Assembly (NCBI GenBank): GCA_034401135.1
Contig: JAWZSP010000006.1
Span: 2,666,001 to 2,730,000, forward strand
Length of the DNA stretch: 64,000 bases
DNA from: Volutella citrinella
Taxonomy: Eukaryota > Ascomycota > Sordariomycetes > Hypocreales > Nectriaceae
Direction: 5' to 3'
Position numbers and translations under genes: made by a program. The number at the start of each line of letters is the position of its first letter. Within the stretch, counting starts at the first letter, position 1. Below the pieces are notes generated by a model that ran no database searches, was not told the DNA's origin, and was given only the letters and a program-made list of their open reading frames with translations. Below are positions 48,437-60,889 of this stretch, piece after piece.

Positions 48437-49523
48437 TGGAAGTCAGGGTTTTGAACCTCAATAGCCACCACCATGCTGCACCTCATGGAGCCCACTGCAA
48501 TGTCTGGGCCAAACTCGTTGGGTCAGCCTACTGACTTCAGCCTTGAAGTCAACGTGATGAATATGTCATCTCCCCCCGAAAGGCCAACATTGTTGCATTT
48601 AATGGTGGTGTCGATAGCTCGAGCTTGTCTTGGCTTTCACTGTTTTGTGCTGCCAAACTGTTTGTCCACCGCAAACGAACCCATGGCTCGCATCGACCAC
48701 GTTCCGCTCATCATAGAGAGTGTGAACGAACCACACCTACACTCGGATGAATGACGGTTGCTACGCAAGGGCTTGATGTAGCCGTTCTTTTGGGTTGCTT
48801 GGTGCCAGGCATGATTGGTGGATTGGAATTGCCTGACAGGAGACTGCGAATGGCTTGAAGTTTCAAACCACACCGCTCTCGGCCATGGAGGCACAATAGG
48901 GCAGAAGTCCTGGAGAGGTCATTTCAAGAGCCTCAGTGTGATCCTGCGCAAAGACTCATTCATGACACTTCAAATCGCTTCATGTCCGCCGGCTTGACGG
49001 TTAAGGCACGTTGCACAGTTGGACAGGTGCTAGAGACATGAACGTACACATAATGTCGTTCTGGAGCATTGCCACCACCATAGCAGAAGCACACATATGA
49101 ATGAATGACGACATGGGCGATGCGTTCCTCCCAATACATAATGATCCCCCTGCCGAACTCCTCAATGGTGAAATTAAAGAGGCCTTCGTCGTGACCTGAG
49201 CCATCCTAGTCCGAGAACGAGCATGGCCTTGGCTACAGTCGTTATAGCGACGCACTTCTCGTAATTGGAGAACTCACCCTTCCAATTCCGATGACTCTGG
49301 GACTTCAGACAAATAGATATGATTGTGATTCTTGGCATTGATCATTGATAAACCATCTGGGTATCCGACCCCCTTCGTAGAGGCATGTGGGAATGCCATT
49401 TCAGTATGTACGACTTCAAATCAGAGAGGCCAAAGCAGAACCAAAAACGCCATTGTCATGGTGCGCATTTGCTGCGTCGTCACCGCGCCGCAACAGTCTG
49501 ATATAAGGGCCTGTCTACCCTCA
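48437..49523. other. Intergenic between convergent genes
   Basis: About 1.1 kb between the 3' ends of RPR2 (+) and HSK3 (-). No gene, repeat or RNA was recognised. A roughly 85-codon frame at 48637-48894 (-) has no support. Confidence 0.55.
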
Positions 49524-49979
49524 TCACTTGCCCTGCTGCCCTGCCTCCTTGACACTCTCCTCGCCAAGAACTTTGCTCGCCGCCATAAACCTGTCCCGGG
49601 GTTAGCATGCGCACACTACACCAGACTCGCTGACTTGGGGCCTCTCGCTCACAGTCCTCCGTGCCAGCTCCCGAGCCCCCGCATCGCTTCGGCCTGCACG
49701 CTCGTCATGCGCAGCAGGTTCTCCGTGTCGGACAGGTTCGACGACAGCTGCGCCAGCTGCGAGTTGAGCTGTGCCTGTTATTTTTGCCAATGCTGCGCGT
49801 CAGCTACACGTGTCCCACGCTCCGCTCCGGCTGCAAAAAGCGTCTCAGGCAAGGACGGGGTCCATATGGCAGACCGGGTGGGTGGAGTGAGTACGCACCA
49901 GCTGACGTGTCTTGACCGCGCTGCCACTCGTGGCCATGCTTTGGCGGATCTGGGAGCCGCCCACGTTGCGGGATGCCAT
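49524..49979 (-). CDS. HSK3: DASH complex subunit Hsk3
   Basis: An 89-aa kinetochore protein hidden in three small exons: 49979-49899, 49774-49653 and 49590-49524; introns are 124 and 62 nt. DASH/Dam1 forms rings around spindle microtubules and couples them to kinetochores. Exon 1 encodes MASRNVGGSQIRQSMATSGS and ends AVKTRQL. Exon 2 gives AQLNSQLAQLSSNLSDTENL, a heptad-like helix with Leu and Asn, then LLRMTSVQAEAMRGLGSWHG. Exon 3 gives GLFMAASKVLGEES and a Gln/Gly tail. This Q/L/N-rich helix followed by RGLGxWHGxLFMAASKVLGEE is, to my knowledge, diagnostic of fungal Hsk3. The size agrees with the family (about 70-100 aa). Antisense open frames on + (49332-50177) are shadows. Splice consensus and frame agree at both junctions. 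Confidence 0.9.
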
Positions 49980-51471
49980 GATATCTCTGCCTGCGTTCGC
50001 GTTGGAGGGTACAGAGATGGTGGTGCTGTGTTGGTTGGTGAGTCTGGAGCTCCAAGCAACACGAGGTGGGGGCGCGGCGAGACGATCTTGTCTTTGAACC
50101 TCGCGGCGGCGTCTGTAACTGCCTTAGCTTCGGTATGCGAACACAACGCCGGAACTCCTCCGCCCACGATGGTATAATCCCGAGTGTAGTATGCAAGAGG
50201 TTGGCTGTACAGCACGGTCAATGATGCTGTGTTGCAGCTATTCCAATCAACATTTCGCGTGGCGCTGGCCCGTGCACGCTGAGACTTGTTGGTAAACACT
50301 CGTCCTGGCCATCATGAGGACCGCAGCAGGTCGAACGCCGTCACTTCCAGTTCACACCCTACCTTACGATTTCGCATACTTGCACGCATCTCAAATCATG
50401 AGCCGGGAATTAAAATGTATTATGACGAAGCGTGATTCGCCCGCCTATGGCCGTATTCTTCATGAAACAATATCCCCTTTCCAAAACGTCACTTGATTCC
50501 AGAGTGTCACCGTTCCGAGTCGAGTTATTAAAACATCGTCTTGCCCGTCAGTCGGCCTCTCGGAAGACGACGTGGTCCCGACGAACAGCTCATTTCACAC
50601 CCCTCATGTCCCCTACACACAAGGCCTGAGGTGCCTCGGCGAGTGACAAAGATGGGCCCCGGGCAGTCCTCTTCTCTTTTCCATCTGTGTGGCCTCTCTC
50701 CCCGTCTATTTGTGCCGCTTCGCCCTCCACTAAAGTCGCTGGGTCTTTCCCCATCGCTGCCAGAATCAATTCGCATGAACCGGGTGATAACCAGACAAGA
50801 TAAGAAAATAACCGTCCGTAGTCTAATTGTTGTTGCTGTTGTATACCCCCATCAAAACAAGCGATACCAGTCGTAGTCCCCCCCCTTGGCGGTATCCGCT
50901 TCCGACTCATACAACGTGTCGGTAGACGGAGGGGAGGGAACTCCAGGAAACCGAAAACAAAAGAAAAGAAAAACAATGCCGGAGTTATGGTGTGGACATT
51001 ATCGACTCTGCCCGATTAAACCCGTGTGCATCTGATGCATAGTCGCTGTATTCTTCGTCTGCGAATGCCGCGTTGACACTCAACAAGGATCCCCGCTCCC
51101 AGCAGGGCCTGTCCCAGGGTATGCAATGCAGTCCAAGAAGCTGGATATATCGGTACAAGCCTGTGGTGATGGCTGAAAAGGATTACATGCTAAAGCAAGA
51201 AGAATCTCGTCCCAATGCAATATTACCAGAAATAGTAAACCGCTTTCCCGCCGTTGCAAGACGTATGTACGGGACTGTCTTCAGTCCGCTGGAATTATGA
51301 AGATCACGTCTTTTTGGTCGTAGTCCAAAGCGACGCTGACGGCGTCAATCGACTCATGAAATGGTTGCCAGGACGCAAATAAGACGATGGTAAAAGAGCA
51401 AACGTCGTCCTAGCGCAGACCACAGGTCTGCTGCACGTAGCACGGCTGGCTGGCCCGTTGACCGCCTCCCT
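49980..51471. other. Intergenic: HSK3 promoter and 3' flank
   Basis: About 1.5 kb. It includes the HSK3 promoter up to about 50500 and downstream sequence of the next minus-strand gene. Overlapping open frames at 50528-50976 on both strands show no domain. No RNA gene was found. Confidence 0.5.
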
Positions 51472-53913
51472 TTACCGCACCCCGATGGGTGGGCGCTGTC
51501 GCAGGCTGCCCTGGCTGCTGCTCGCAGACTGCTCAGAGTCGAATTCACCACTGCCCCCGCTAGCGCTCGCGCTGCCCGTCAGACTTCGAACATTTCTAGG
51601 CTTAGTGTGAGGGAGGGCGCTCACCCCAATATGCTGTTCAACCTGCTGTGGTGCCACCGTGTTTCCTTGTCCAGGTGGGTAACGTGGGACCGGCTGGCGG
51701 ACACTTTCCGGAGGGCTGGGCCTGCCATTCATGCCCGGTCCGTACCCGTTAGGGGGAGACGGGCGGCCATTGCCGCCTCGCATCGATGGGCTGTATGGGT
51801 TACCAGGGGATTGGCTAGATCGTCGGGGGTATGCTCCGTTCATTCCTGGCGGTCCACCCGGGCCAGGGCCATAGTGGAAATCTTCGGGCCTCGCGGTAGT
51901 CAGTGAGTTCGCCCGAGATCCCGCATTCATGGTACCGCGGTCCACGGTGCCGTACCGGTTCGAGGAGCAACTCATGAGGGGATCGTCGAGTATGCTGTCG
52001 CCTATTGAGGGGGCGTGGCTCATCTGACTGGAACGATTGTTGCGGCCAAAACTGGGACGGAATCGTCCGCCACGCACAGGTGGCGGTCCCTCGTCTGGGT
52101 TACGGCGGAACTGAGCGGCAGATGCTGAGGGAGCCTTGCGGTTCTTTCTTGATGTTACGCTCATCATGTCAAAATTATCCGGGTCGATCATCGGAGGCGC
52201 GGGATTAGCTGTCGGGTCAAAGTACTCGTCGTCATCGTCGTCATCATCGTCAAACACTGGCTTGTTGCTGCGCACAGGCGGGCCTCGTCGAGGTCCTCCT
52301 CCTGGCCCAGGCGGTGGGCCACGGCGCATGCGCATTTCCTGTTCTCGGAGGGCCAGTTCGCGCTGACGTAGTTGCAACTCGCGTTCGCGCATAGCCAAAT
52401 CCCCGTTGTCGCCATGCATAGAGTGTTCTGACCCCTCGGGAATGTCATCGTACAAAACGAGGTGAGAAAACTCCTCCAGGCTCGTCTCCTCCATAGATCC
52501 TCGTCTCGATGGCTGGCGGGAGCCACCGTTCATTGAGGGTGGTGGTCGACCATAGCCGTTAGGCGGACCACCATTTATCGAGGGGGGTCCTCGTCGCATC
52601 CCAGCTTGGCTGAGGTTGGAAGAGTTTCTCGGCCTCGGGCCTCGGGGAGGCATGCCATTCCCGTTAGGGCCTCCATTCATCATCGGCCGGTGGCTGTTCT
52701 GCGATGGCATTCGGGGCACAGGAGACGCGGTCGGAGAGCCTGAAGGGGGGAACACAGGACCGTCTGCCTGCTTCGGCTTGTTTCGGTTAACAGTGTTGAG
52801 GTTGTGGAGAATCGCGTAGAGAGTCTCGATTCGAGGAACAGAGACTCGAGAGTCGCGGGCAAGCTTGATGGGAGAGCCAAGGTACGTCTCAACTTCCATG
52901 GGCCGCCTCGCAACGTAATCCTGCCACATGATGCTCTCGCTAGGTGTCTTGGTCATTTCGTCAATTGTCTTCTGCTTGAAATTAGCATCAAACTTGCAGC
53001 CATTAGCATCAGCAAGACGCAGAAGTTCATCAATGACATCGTTGACGAGGTCTTTCACGCCAATCTTCTCGAGAAGGGCTGCATGGTTGGGCGTCTCAAA
53101 TATGACGCTGGCGGGATGAAACGCAATGGGACTGTGGGGAAGTGTCAGTTCATCGAACGGGAGGGCTGCTAGGATGCACGTACCCAATGACACGCTCGTA
53201 CTGATGCTGGCGAATGTTAGGCGCCATCTTGCAGTCCACCTGGCCGGTGCTGAGTGTCATCGCCAGCGCTTGTGCCATGTCCTCCTGGATGGCGGTAGGA
53301 ATGCTGGCGTTTTTGTTGGCAGGGCCAACCCAGACCTCAGTAGATCCCTTGTGCTCAAATTCGCTCTGGCCAAGCTGCGTAAGCTCTGCCCCGGAAACGA
53401 GAGATAACACGACGTTGGTAGGGAAGCGCTCTTCCAACGCAGCTTCCACGCCCAGGGTATTTGTGGTGTTGATAATGATACAGGTGTGTTGGGGAGTCAC
53501 GACGGCGTCAATGACAGAGGCGAGATCGTAGACATCGGGAAGAGCTTTGACGCAGAGAATAACGTAATCGAAAGGACCGTCTCGTGAGTTCGCAGCGTCC
53601 TCTGGGTTGCGGACAACTGGAGCAAAATCGTCAGCACGAAGCTTATCATGGAGAGGTTAGCAGCATACCATGCCGAGGTTTGAAGCGTTCGTTGCCATAG
53701 ATGGATGATCTAGAACATATTAGCAAAAATGGGGCAGAAAAGAAGTCCGATGGCATACTTGAATGAGATTCCATACTGAGCAACATGCTCATATCCCGAC
53801 TTCCAGACCAGCGTCACATCGCAAGCGTTGGTGGCTTGAAGCCGCCATGAGAGGAACGCTGAGACTGGGTTGCCTCCCACTGAACAGATATTCATTAGCT
53901 CATCGTCGGCCAT
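51472..53913 (-). CDS. Ketopantoate reductase-like protein with long tail
   Basis: 762 aa. Exons on the minus strand: 53913-53759, 53709-53669 (41 nt), 53616-53184 and 53131-51472; introns are 49, 52 and 52 nt. Residues about 1-200 are an NAD(P)-binding Rossmann domain with ICSVGGNPVSAFLSWRLQAT as the nucleotide loop, then GPFDYVILCVKALPDV and HTCIIINTTNTLG. Residues about 200-340 are the C-terminal helical domain of the ApbA/PanE family (PIAFHPASVIFETPNHAALL...EIIDELL-like helices, then MWQDYVARRPMEVETYLG). From about 345 on the protein is a Pro/Gly/Arg/Ser low-complexity tail with a run of Asp (eight in a row) and a basic/acidic amphipathic stretch (LQLRQRELALREQEMRMRRG). Fungal proteins of this type are often annotated as Mug72-like. 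The first domain could reduce a 2-keto acid; a role in vitamin B5 synthesis is not shown. Confidence 0.88.
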
Positions 53914-56365
53914 GTCGTGCAGCAGTGAGATGATGTTGCATGAAGCGACTGTCTTTGGCTTTCGGCGTAGACGTCAAGAGACGGTGTGCTGGAGGATGAT
54001 GTGACAACTGATGCGACACAGCACAAGCCTTCCTTGACACGGATGGTTTTGGAATATGACGAAAGGGTTTGGGTTGGATGGATGGTTAATGAAGCGCAAG
54101 GGTAGAACGGGACGATTGAACTTGACGGGGGGTGGAAGGCCAGGAGCCAGAGGTTTCATATGAAGGGAGAATGTCAGGACGAAAGAATGGACGACGCACC
54201 TGAGAGAATCTTGTTGCGCCGGGGCTTCAGAGGCGCCATTGTGTCTGATGGAGCCCGATAGGGAATAGCGGACAGGCCAAGATTGAAGGCGCGGCGGGGT
54301 GGCCTCTGACGATGATGGGCCCGAAGGCTTGGTGGGCGTTGGGTGCCACAACACGAGGTCGGAAGGGATGAGAGCGCCTCCCTGTTGATGGCTGGCAAGG
54401 ACGCACCCGGTAGAGGCGTGTGTATTGATTATTGCGAGCCGTAGTAGGAAAGGACCCGGGGTGTCGCGCGGGGGCAGGTGGATGCGAGCTGGGAGGGAAA
54501 TCTCAGTGGTGGTGGTGGTGGTGCATGTAGCTGAGGCGGATAGTTCGGAGCAGGCGTCTCGAGCGAGGGACAAAGCGGAGCGGCGAGACGACAGCCAACG
54601 AAAGGGACGGAATCAAACAAACGGCGACGCGCCAGAATCGTGGCGGCAGGTTGGCGTGTCAGGGGTGGTGCGGCGGGCGCAACCGTCAACGGTAATAGAG
54701 AGATCGGGTAGCCCAAGTGAGTGTGGTCGACAAGTTCGGTAGGCCGGCGGCGGCGACGGTGGGACGAGAGTCTAGGAAAAGGGCCGTGGGCGGGCAGCGA
54801 GCAGTGAGTGGGCAGGGGAGACTGTCTGGGCACTCTGGGGATGCGGACAAGTCAATCGAGCGGAACAGTCGCGCGAGAGTGGTGGCTAGGGCGGGTTCAG
54901 GCGCAGGCCTGGGAGGCGATTGGACACTGGCGCAGGCCCTGACGAGCTGGAACTGGGGCCTTGGTTCTGCGGTGAATCAGCATGGGGCTTCTTTCTGATG
55001 GTCTGGGCCGACGGGTTGAATGATCGCTGGGGCTGGGGCTTGCGCTGCAGCCGTGTGGAGAGCAACAGAGCACGACACCTACTTGGCAAGGGAAATGACG
55101 TGCAAGGCGAAGGAAAGTGGCAGGAAGGATGCCTGAATGAGGGTGTGAAAGAACAAAAAATTATTATGGAAACAACGGGGAAAACTGAACGGAATCCGCC
55201 AGGTACAAGTCAGGCAGAGTTAGGGAGGAGGAGCGCAGAGGAAAATCCAAAACCAAGGGGCCGGACGGGGCGGGCTTGCGGGTGCGGGAGTGGCTCAGCT
55301 CCGAACTGCCCGAAGCATTGGAGCTGTGCTGCACTCCACTGGGACGAGCAGAGTGGGTTTGGGGGTGTCTGAGCTCTGAGGGCAGTTGGGGAATGCCCAG
55401 TGACTGTGCCCCAGCGCCCGTGTCCGGAATGCTCAGAGAGTGGGTTTGGGAACTCTGGAAATGATCGAGGAGGGCGGGCAGGGGTGTGGGCAAGGGAGGA
55501 GGATGAGATTACCGTTACTGATTGATTCGATTGCGCCTCCCTCTGCAAATTATTATTCCAACAGAAGGGCCTGTCGTGTGCCTCTGACGTGAAGGATTCA
55601 GACACAGTACTCTGGCAGCGTGCGTTGGCTCCTGGAGTCGGAGTTTCTTGGCGGTCGAGCACCCCAACCAACTGTATGGGGCGACGTGATGCGTTGTGTC
55701 GTGCAGTGCTGAGCTGTCCAGTCCTAGGTCGTGGTGATATGTGATGCGAGGCGATGCGAGGCGAGGCCGGGCTAGCTACCGAGCTGCAGGAGGGACGGCG
55801 GCGGTGGACAACACAGGAGCCGGACACCAAGCTCGGGAAGCGAACGCCACAATTCAAGCTTCGGGAAACCCTCGTCGCAGTGACGTGACCACAGTGCTGG
55901 CGCTTTTCTCGTCGTGTACGATGGTGGCAGTCGGTGGCAGGCGACAATTACCAGTCGAGAGTAGCAGCCAACAGGCCAAGGACGGCACGAGATGGTGCTG
56001 AGTATGAGAGGATATGGTCGTCCTCGGCTGTCAACAAGACAAAGGGGCGTGGATCGAGCGTGGGATCAATTGCTCGATAATTGTTGAAGAGACGACTGCC
56101 GGGAGACGTCTGATTGGCGTCGTCGTGGCGTCAGGTAAACGAGCGAGAGGTTGGGCAGAGAAGGGTTCTCTTGACGTCCTCAGCGTCGATGGGTTTTCGG
56201 CTTGGTTGAGCCTGTCGTCTGGGTCGCTCGTGACGTTGAATGGTTGATGAATCTTCGTCTCCTTCCGTAGTGTACAGGAATTAGGAGACCAAGGCAGCAG
56301 TTCCTCCTCGGTGGCTGCGTGTCCGGTTGCCGCTCAGTAGGAAGGAGCACCACACTGGCAGATGA

Positions 56366-56750
56366 ATGCTGAAGTGGAAGGAGAAACAGAGAGAATGCTT
56401 TGTCAACATCTACGAATACAGGCACTACTACAACCGGCGGAAGTCATCCACATCCCGCGACTCGCCCATGTGCAAGGACCCGGACGACGCGGCAATGACA
56501 TCTGGCAGACTGGCAGGCCGGGAGGCCCCATCAAAAAGAAACACGAGGTAAGCCACGTACAAAACACATTGGTGTGCACGACCACAAGAACCTACGCAAT
56601 GCGCCAGCCATAATCCCTACCGGGGATGACCATCCCTTGCTCGCCCGCTCTAGAAGAAGCCATCTACGTACACAAAATGCATCGCGATACGGGCCTTGGC
56701 ATCAGTCCCAGTCGCATCCCAGTCCATATGTGAGCAGGAGGGCATATTAG
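56366..56750 (+). CDS. Candidate two-exon small gene, 92 aa
   Basis: An ATG at 56366 opens a frame with strongly GC-biased third positions (MLKWKEKQRECFVNIYEYRH, later SPMCKDPDDAAMTSGR). It runs into a perfect donor, ACGAG|GTAAGC at 56548. The best acceptor found is CTCTAG at 56653 with an upstream GATGAC branch (106-nt intron). This gives a second exon 56654-56750 encoding SHLRTQ...YGPWHQSQSH and a stop. The product is basic, Tyr/Arg/Ser-rich, with no signal peptide or known domain. The second exon is weaker than the first, so the 3' half may be wrong. Confidence 0.35.
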
Positions 56751-58098
56751 TGGCCTCTGCTCCGTATTTTGTATGGATGCAGCACGCTACAAGATGGGTG
56801 TTGAATGCTGACACCGAAATCAGGTTAGGTTGCTCGCATGGGGTGGCATCTGCGACATGCACAATGTAATCCGCATCATCCACTCTCCCAGGCACCGATC
56901 CAATCCACAGGCGTCGGTGCGTCGCCCAATCACGGGACCAGAAGTGAATGATAACACTCGGACTGGGATATTGCACACTCCAATGCCTTATTTCAGGGTG
57001 CGCCCTGGGAAGAAGTTTGCCTGTGCAAATAAACACAGCCTGCCAAGTCTGAACCAACCAACTGATACCTGGGAATGGCTGCTACCATAAGGAATGCGCC
57101 AAACAACAGACGCGACATTAAGCTCGTGACAAGCAAGAAGATGCTCGTGGAGGTGCCTTGGCACTGAGGACCAATGCATCACGCTGGGCGAGCACATCTT
57201 CTCCCTAATAAACTTGCAAAGCATGGATGTTAGTGAAGAAAAGCAACGAGGGAGGGATCTTCGGGTACGGCGTGGGTCAAGTTGGGCATGCGGGCTCCGT
57301 CCGGGGCCCGCGCCCCAGGGGACGCGTATGATGGTCATTTGCCCATGGGTGCCAACACGAGAATTGGTGATTGATGGTGCAAGTTATCGTGGTCAAAATG
57401 CACGACTATTGAATCGACACGACAGCAAAGCCAGTCCCAGGGATGCGCTTCGGATTCTCCGCTGGCTGAGTAGGGGCGGTGGGTTCATTGCCAGCAGGCA
57501 CTGCCAGGCACAGGCACAGGCAAGGACGGGACCATGTCCGCTCGCTGCACTGCACGCACGGCTTGGCATGTGAAGCAGCCAAGCCAGGGTTCGATCAGCA
57601 ATGAGCCCATTGCTGGTGTCTCAAGTGACATTCCAAGGTCTGGTTGGCGCATCCTGGAATGAAGAGCAGGGAGGGTCTCTAAGGATCTGAAATTCTGAAT
57701 ATCGATGTTTTAGTTCCGCATCATGCCGGGCTCCCCTTCCCTCGGGTTATTCTTCTGGCTCCAAGACAAAACAAGACCCTGCTTCGGGCCCATCTCAGGG
57801 TTTTGTGGAGAGGAAGGCATGGAAATATGGCATCAGTATAAGCTCTCTTTGCCGAACTTCGCATGATTCACTGGTACGAATCGGCCGAGGGTGTTCGGGT
57901 GTTCATCATGTTTGCTCATTTCCACTAACTTTAGACAGAACAGTCTATACACAACACGGCAACCGCTATTCGGTCGCGGCAGAAGAGTTGATGTCGTCTT
58001 TTGCGCCTCCCCATCACCACAACGGGGCTAGTCAGTATGATATGGCAATATCCTGATTTGCAATTCTTATTCACGTCTACACTTCGTTGTCATCGCCA

Positions 58099-58521
58099 TT
58101 AGTGAAATCTGGCCTTCAATAGCCGCTGGTTAGAGTTTTCGGACAGAAACTTGACCAAGGAGTGAGGCCCACTCAAAGCCTGATCAGCAAAGGCACTAGC
58201 CAGCCCCATCGCATCGGCAGCCAGCGGCCGTTCCAGTCGCCCGCCTTCAACGCCGTCTCTGTGGCGGTCAGTCAGTGTGGCACTACGCGACTCCATGAAG
58301 CCCACACTGGCGATGGTTTCTCGATCATGCATCCTCGGAACACTGCGCAGCTCCAAGAGCCAAGATTCGTGTTGCAAGCTGTACGAGTGAAGCATCCAGT
58401 CTAAAAGGTTCGAGGAAACGCCTCCCGAATCGCAGCGAGGCTGGACACCGCGGGCTTCATGCGCTCCTCGGTTCCAGTGTTGAATTGTCCCTAACCACCT
58501 CGCCCTGTCGTTGGTAACCAC
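58099..58521 (-). CDS. Candidate ORF, 140 aa, unknown
   Basis: A single open frame from ATG 58521 to TAA 58099 encodes 140 residues with balanced composition and helix-like stretches (SNLLDWMLHSYSLQHESWLL, later ALSGPHSLVKFLSENSNQRL). Third-position GC is moderately high. No family was recognised, and no intron or neighbouring exon was identified. It could be the last exon of a gene or a chance frame in GC-rich DNA. Confidence 0.3.
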   Translation of the reverse strand: MVTNDRARWLGTIQHWNRGAHEARGVQPRCDSGGVSSNLLDWMLHSYSLQHESWLLELRSVPRMHDRETIASVGFMESRSATLTDRHRDGVEGGRLERPLAADAMGLASAFADQALSGPHSLVKFLSENSNQRLLKARFH

Positions 58522-60889
58522 CTAGTGCAGCATGGCCCACGGCCGGGCTCTGTCATCCGTTCTCGGCATCTCCGGCTCATCCATAATCCCGATCGCAGTG
58601 ACAAGTCACTGACGTACCCCCAGCGTAGTGTCAATGGAGCAGGCCCGCACTGGCCTGACACCAGGGCCGAAAATAGAGATGGGACGAAAGCCTTACGTAC
58701 CTAGCCAGGGGCGATAGTAGCGCAAACAGCTGGCAAGCCGGCTCCTGGATCGAACATCTAGCAGCGGGGAGCGCGCAGAATCCTCGAATGGAGCACACTC
58801 CGCTGGATTCCCCCTGCTAGCGGTAGACAGAGTGCAGTCTGGACGGTATATCCGTACGCTAGACTCAGGGGAGCACATCGTCCCTTCGGCTACGAGCAGT
58901 ATTATGTCATTCCCCTATTTCTGGTCTATTCTTTGGCACGAGAGGGACTTCCCAGGTTGGACTGTCTAATCTGCTGCCAACAGCCACTGAAGAGTCTACA
59001 GAGAGGAAGAAAACAGACTGTGCTTGCGGACCACACGGACGCATGGAGGCGGAGTTTTATCTAAACTCTCGAATTTCTTTGCTTTGATGCAAGCCAATTG
59101 GGGAGAGTTCCATCCCAAGCGTCATGGGTGCTGGGTGGGTATCCTCGCAAGGGTCTGCCTGCCAGGATCATCCTTGGTCAGGTACGCACCCAAGGCAAGA
59201 GAAGAACACCTCCCTTCTTCGACTGATGGATTACGAGGAAAGGCCCTTGATTGGGTAGTGGAGAGAGTAGACTTGTCCAGTCTTGGGGCGCACTATTGCA
59301 CATTACAAACCAACTTCTTGTTCCTGGACTCAACAGCAGCCCTGCGCGGCAATGATGCAGCTCGCTTGCTTGTAATTACTTGTGCAGTATGCTGACGAAC
59401 CATTATGCCAGCGTCTGAACCCAATAAACGGAAGAAGACCCCTTTACGTTACTAGTTGTGCACAACGCCTGGCCAGGCTTGGGTCGCTTGTTGACCCATC
59501 AGATCGGTGCGGGCTCCCCAACAGCCTAGCACAACACGCGATTTGGTGTTAACTCCAGAAGGAAAATCCGCCATCACGGCGTGCGGCAATTGCAACTTTC
59601 TGCACACAGATCCTTTGCCCTGGCTCAGTGTGGCTGCTCATCTCCGAATCTCACGCAGACCCGTATCAGGGAACCGCCGGCTGCATGCACTTCGGTCTCG
59701 CTTTGTCTGTCGGGTTCAACTTCGCGCCCTGCCGGCGGGGCTTCCCCTCCGGTCCGTGGTTCCTCCCGTCGGTCTTCGGACTTCCCCAGAGCCCCGCTAC
59801 AAAGAAATCTCGTCCAGGGATTGCCAGCGATGGTATTGGTGCCATAGACGAGCCGCCTTTCACCGTTCGCCACCTCTCCCGCTCGATTCCCCTGAATCAC
59901 CTTGAGCAACGGCGGGTTGCCTCTTTGCCTCTCTGGCTAGTTACCTACCTACTGCAGGGGCCCTGCAAAAAACCACACGCTTGTAACAGCCCAACGGGCG
60001 TGGTGCCGAGTCTACACAAGTTGGATGCCAAGAATGACGACGTGGGGAGGGGAGGATGCCACATTGCTATCGGCGGGTCTGCTGTGATTCGACCAAGAAG
60101 GTTGCAGGCTTGGCTCTCCCTCCGAGACTGTAATTCGCCCGTGGACATGCACGCATGCGAGCTTCCGGCAAGTCTGGCTTATCGTGTGCTCGTCCAGCGG
60201 TCCCTACATGGGTAGGTTTAATGAGATGTGTGGGGATCTTCGACCTACTATGTAATGGCCGCTTGGCTCTCGGTCGGTTAGGGAATTCCCTGGTTCTGAT
60301 GTCACAATTTTTGGGCCTTTTGGGAGTCAGAGCTGTCGATCAGGCACCTCCAGGCACCTCAACACCCGGGAAGGATCAGAACAAGGTAAGGGTAGTATAG
60401 GGTAAGGATCAGAACTTGAAGGGTTAGGCAAGGGGTGAGGCTTGCCCATCCACAATGGCACGGGGCCGTAATAGAGTCTGTGATCTGCCAATCGCGCTGG
60501 GAGCGAATAGTAGTGAGTGAGTGACACACTTATCACAGCCAATTGTGGGTGTAGATGGATGTGAGCCCAGCCAGCCTTGAGTAGGAGGGAGCTGACATCT
60601 GGTTAACATCAAAAGGCGGCGGTAAGCATATTAGTGATACGCTTCTATAAAACAAACATATTGATGACTAGTTGCAAGTATCGACACGAGGTGATTGATC
60701 GGGCATTTATCTGTGCCATATGTCCTGCTAATACACAAATTAGGCAATCTTATCGTCCTGTGTTCATCCGTTCAGGCGGCCCAGGTGTATCTTGAAGTTG
60801 CGAAGAATAGAGATTCAGCCAGAAGCCATATCCCTAAGTGAGATACGTGGCAGGATGGCGACTTTTGGCATGGGCAATAAATTAAAACC

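Noticed and set aside
49332..50177. 281-codon + frame over HSK3
   Set aside because: It has no recognisable domain, with many Cys/Ser/Ala. The minus-strand three-exon HSK3 explains the sequence better.
55210..55947. 245-codon minus frame
   Set aside because: Low-complexity Ser/Arg/Pro, typical of a chance frame in GC-rich leader DNA.
57580..57610. GGTTCGATCA on + resembling a tRNA T arm
   Set aside because: The T stem does not pair and no D arm or anticodon stem precedes it.
59628..60215. 195-codon + frame
   Set aside because: No family signal, and overlapped by minus frames of similar quality.
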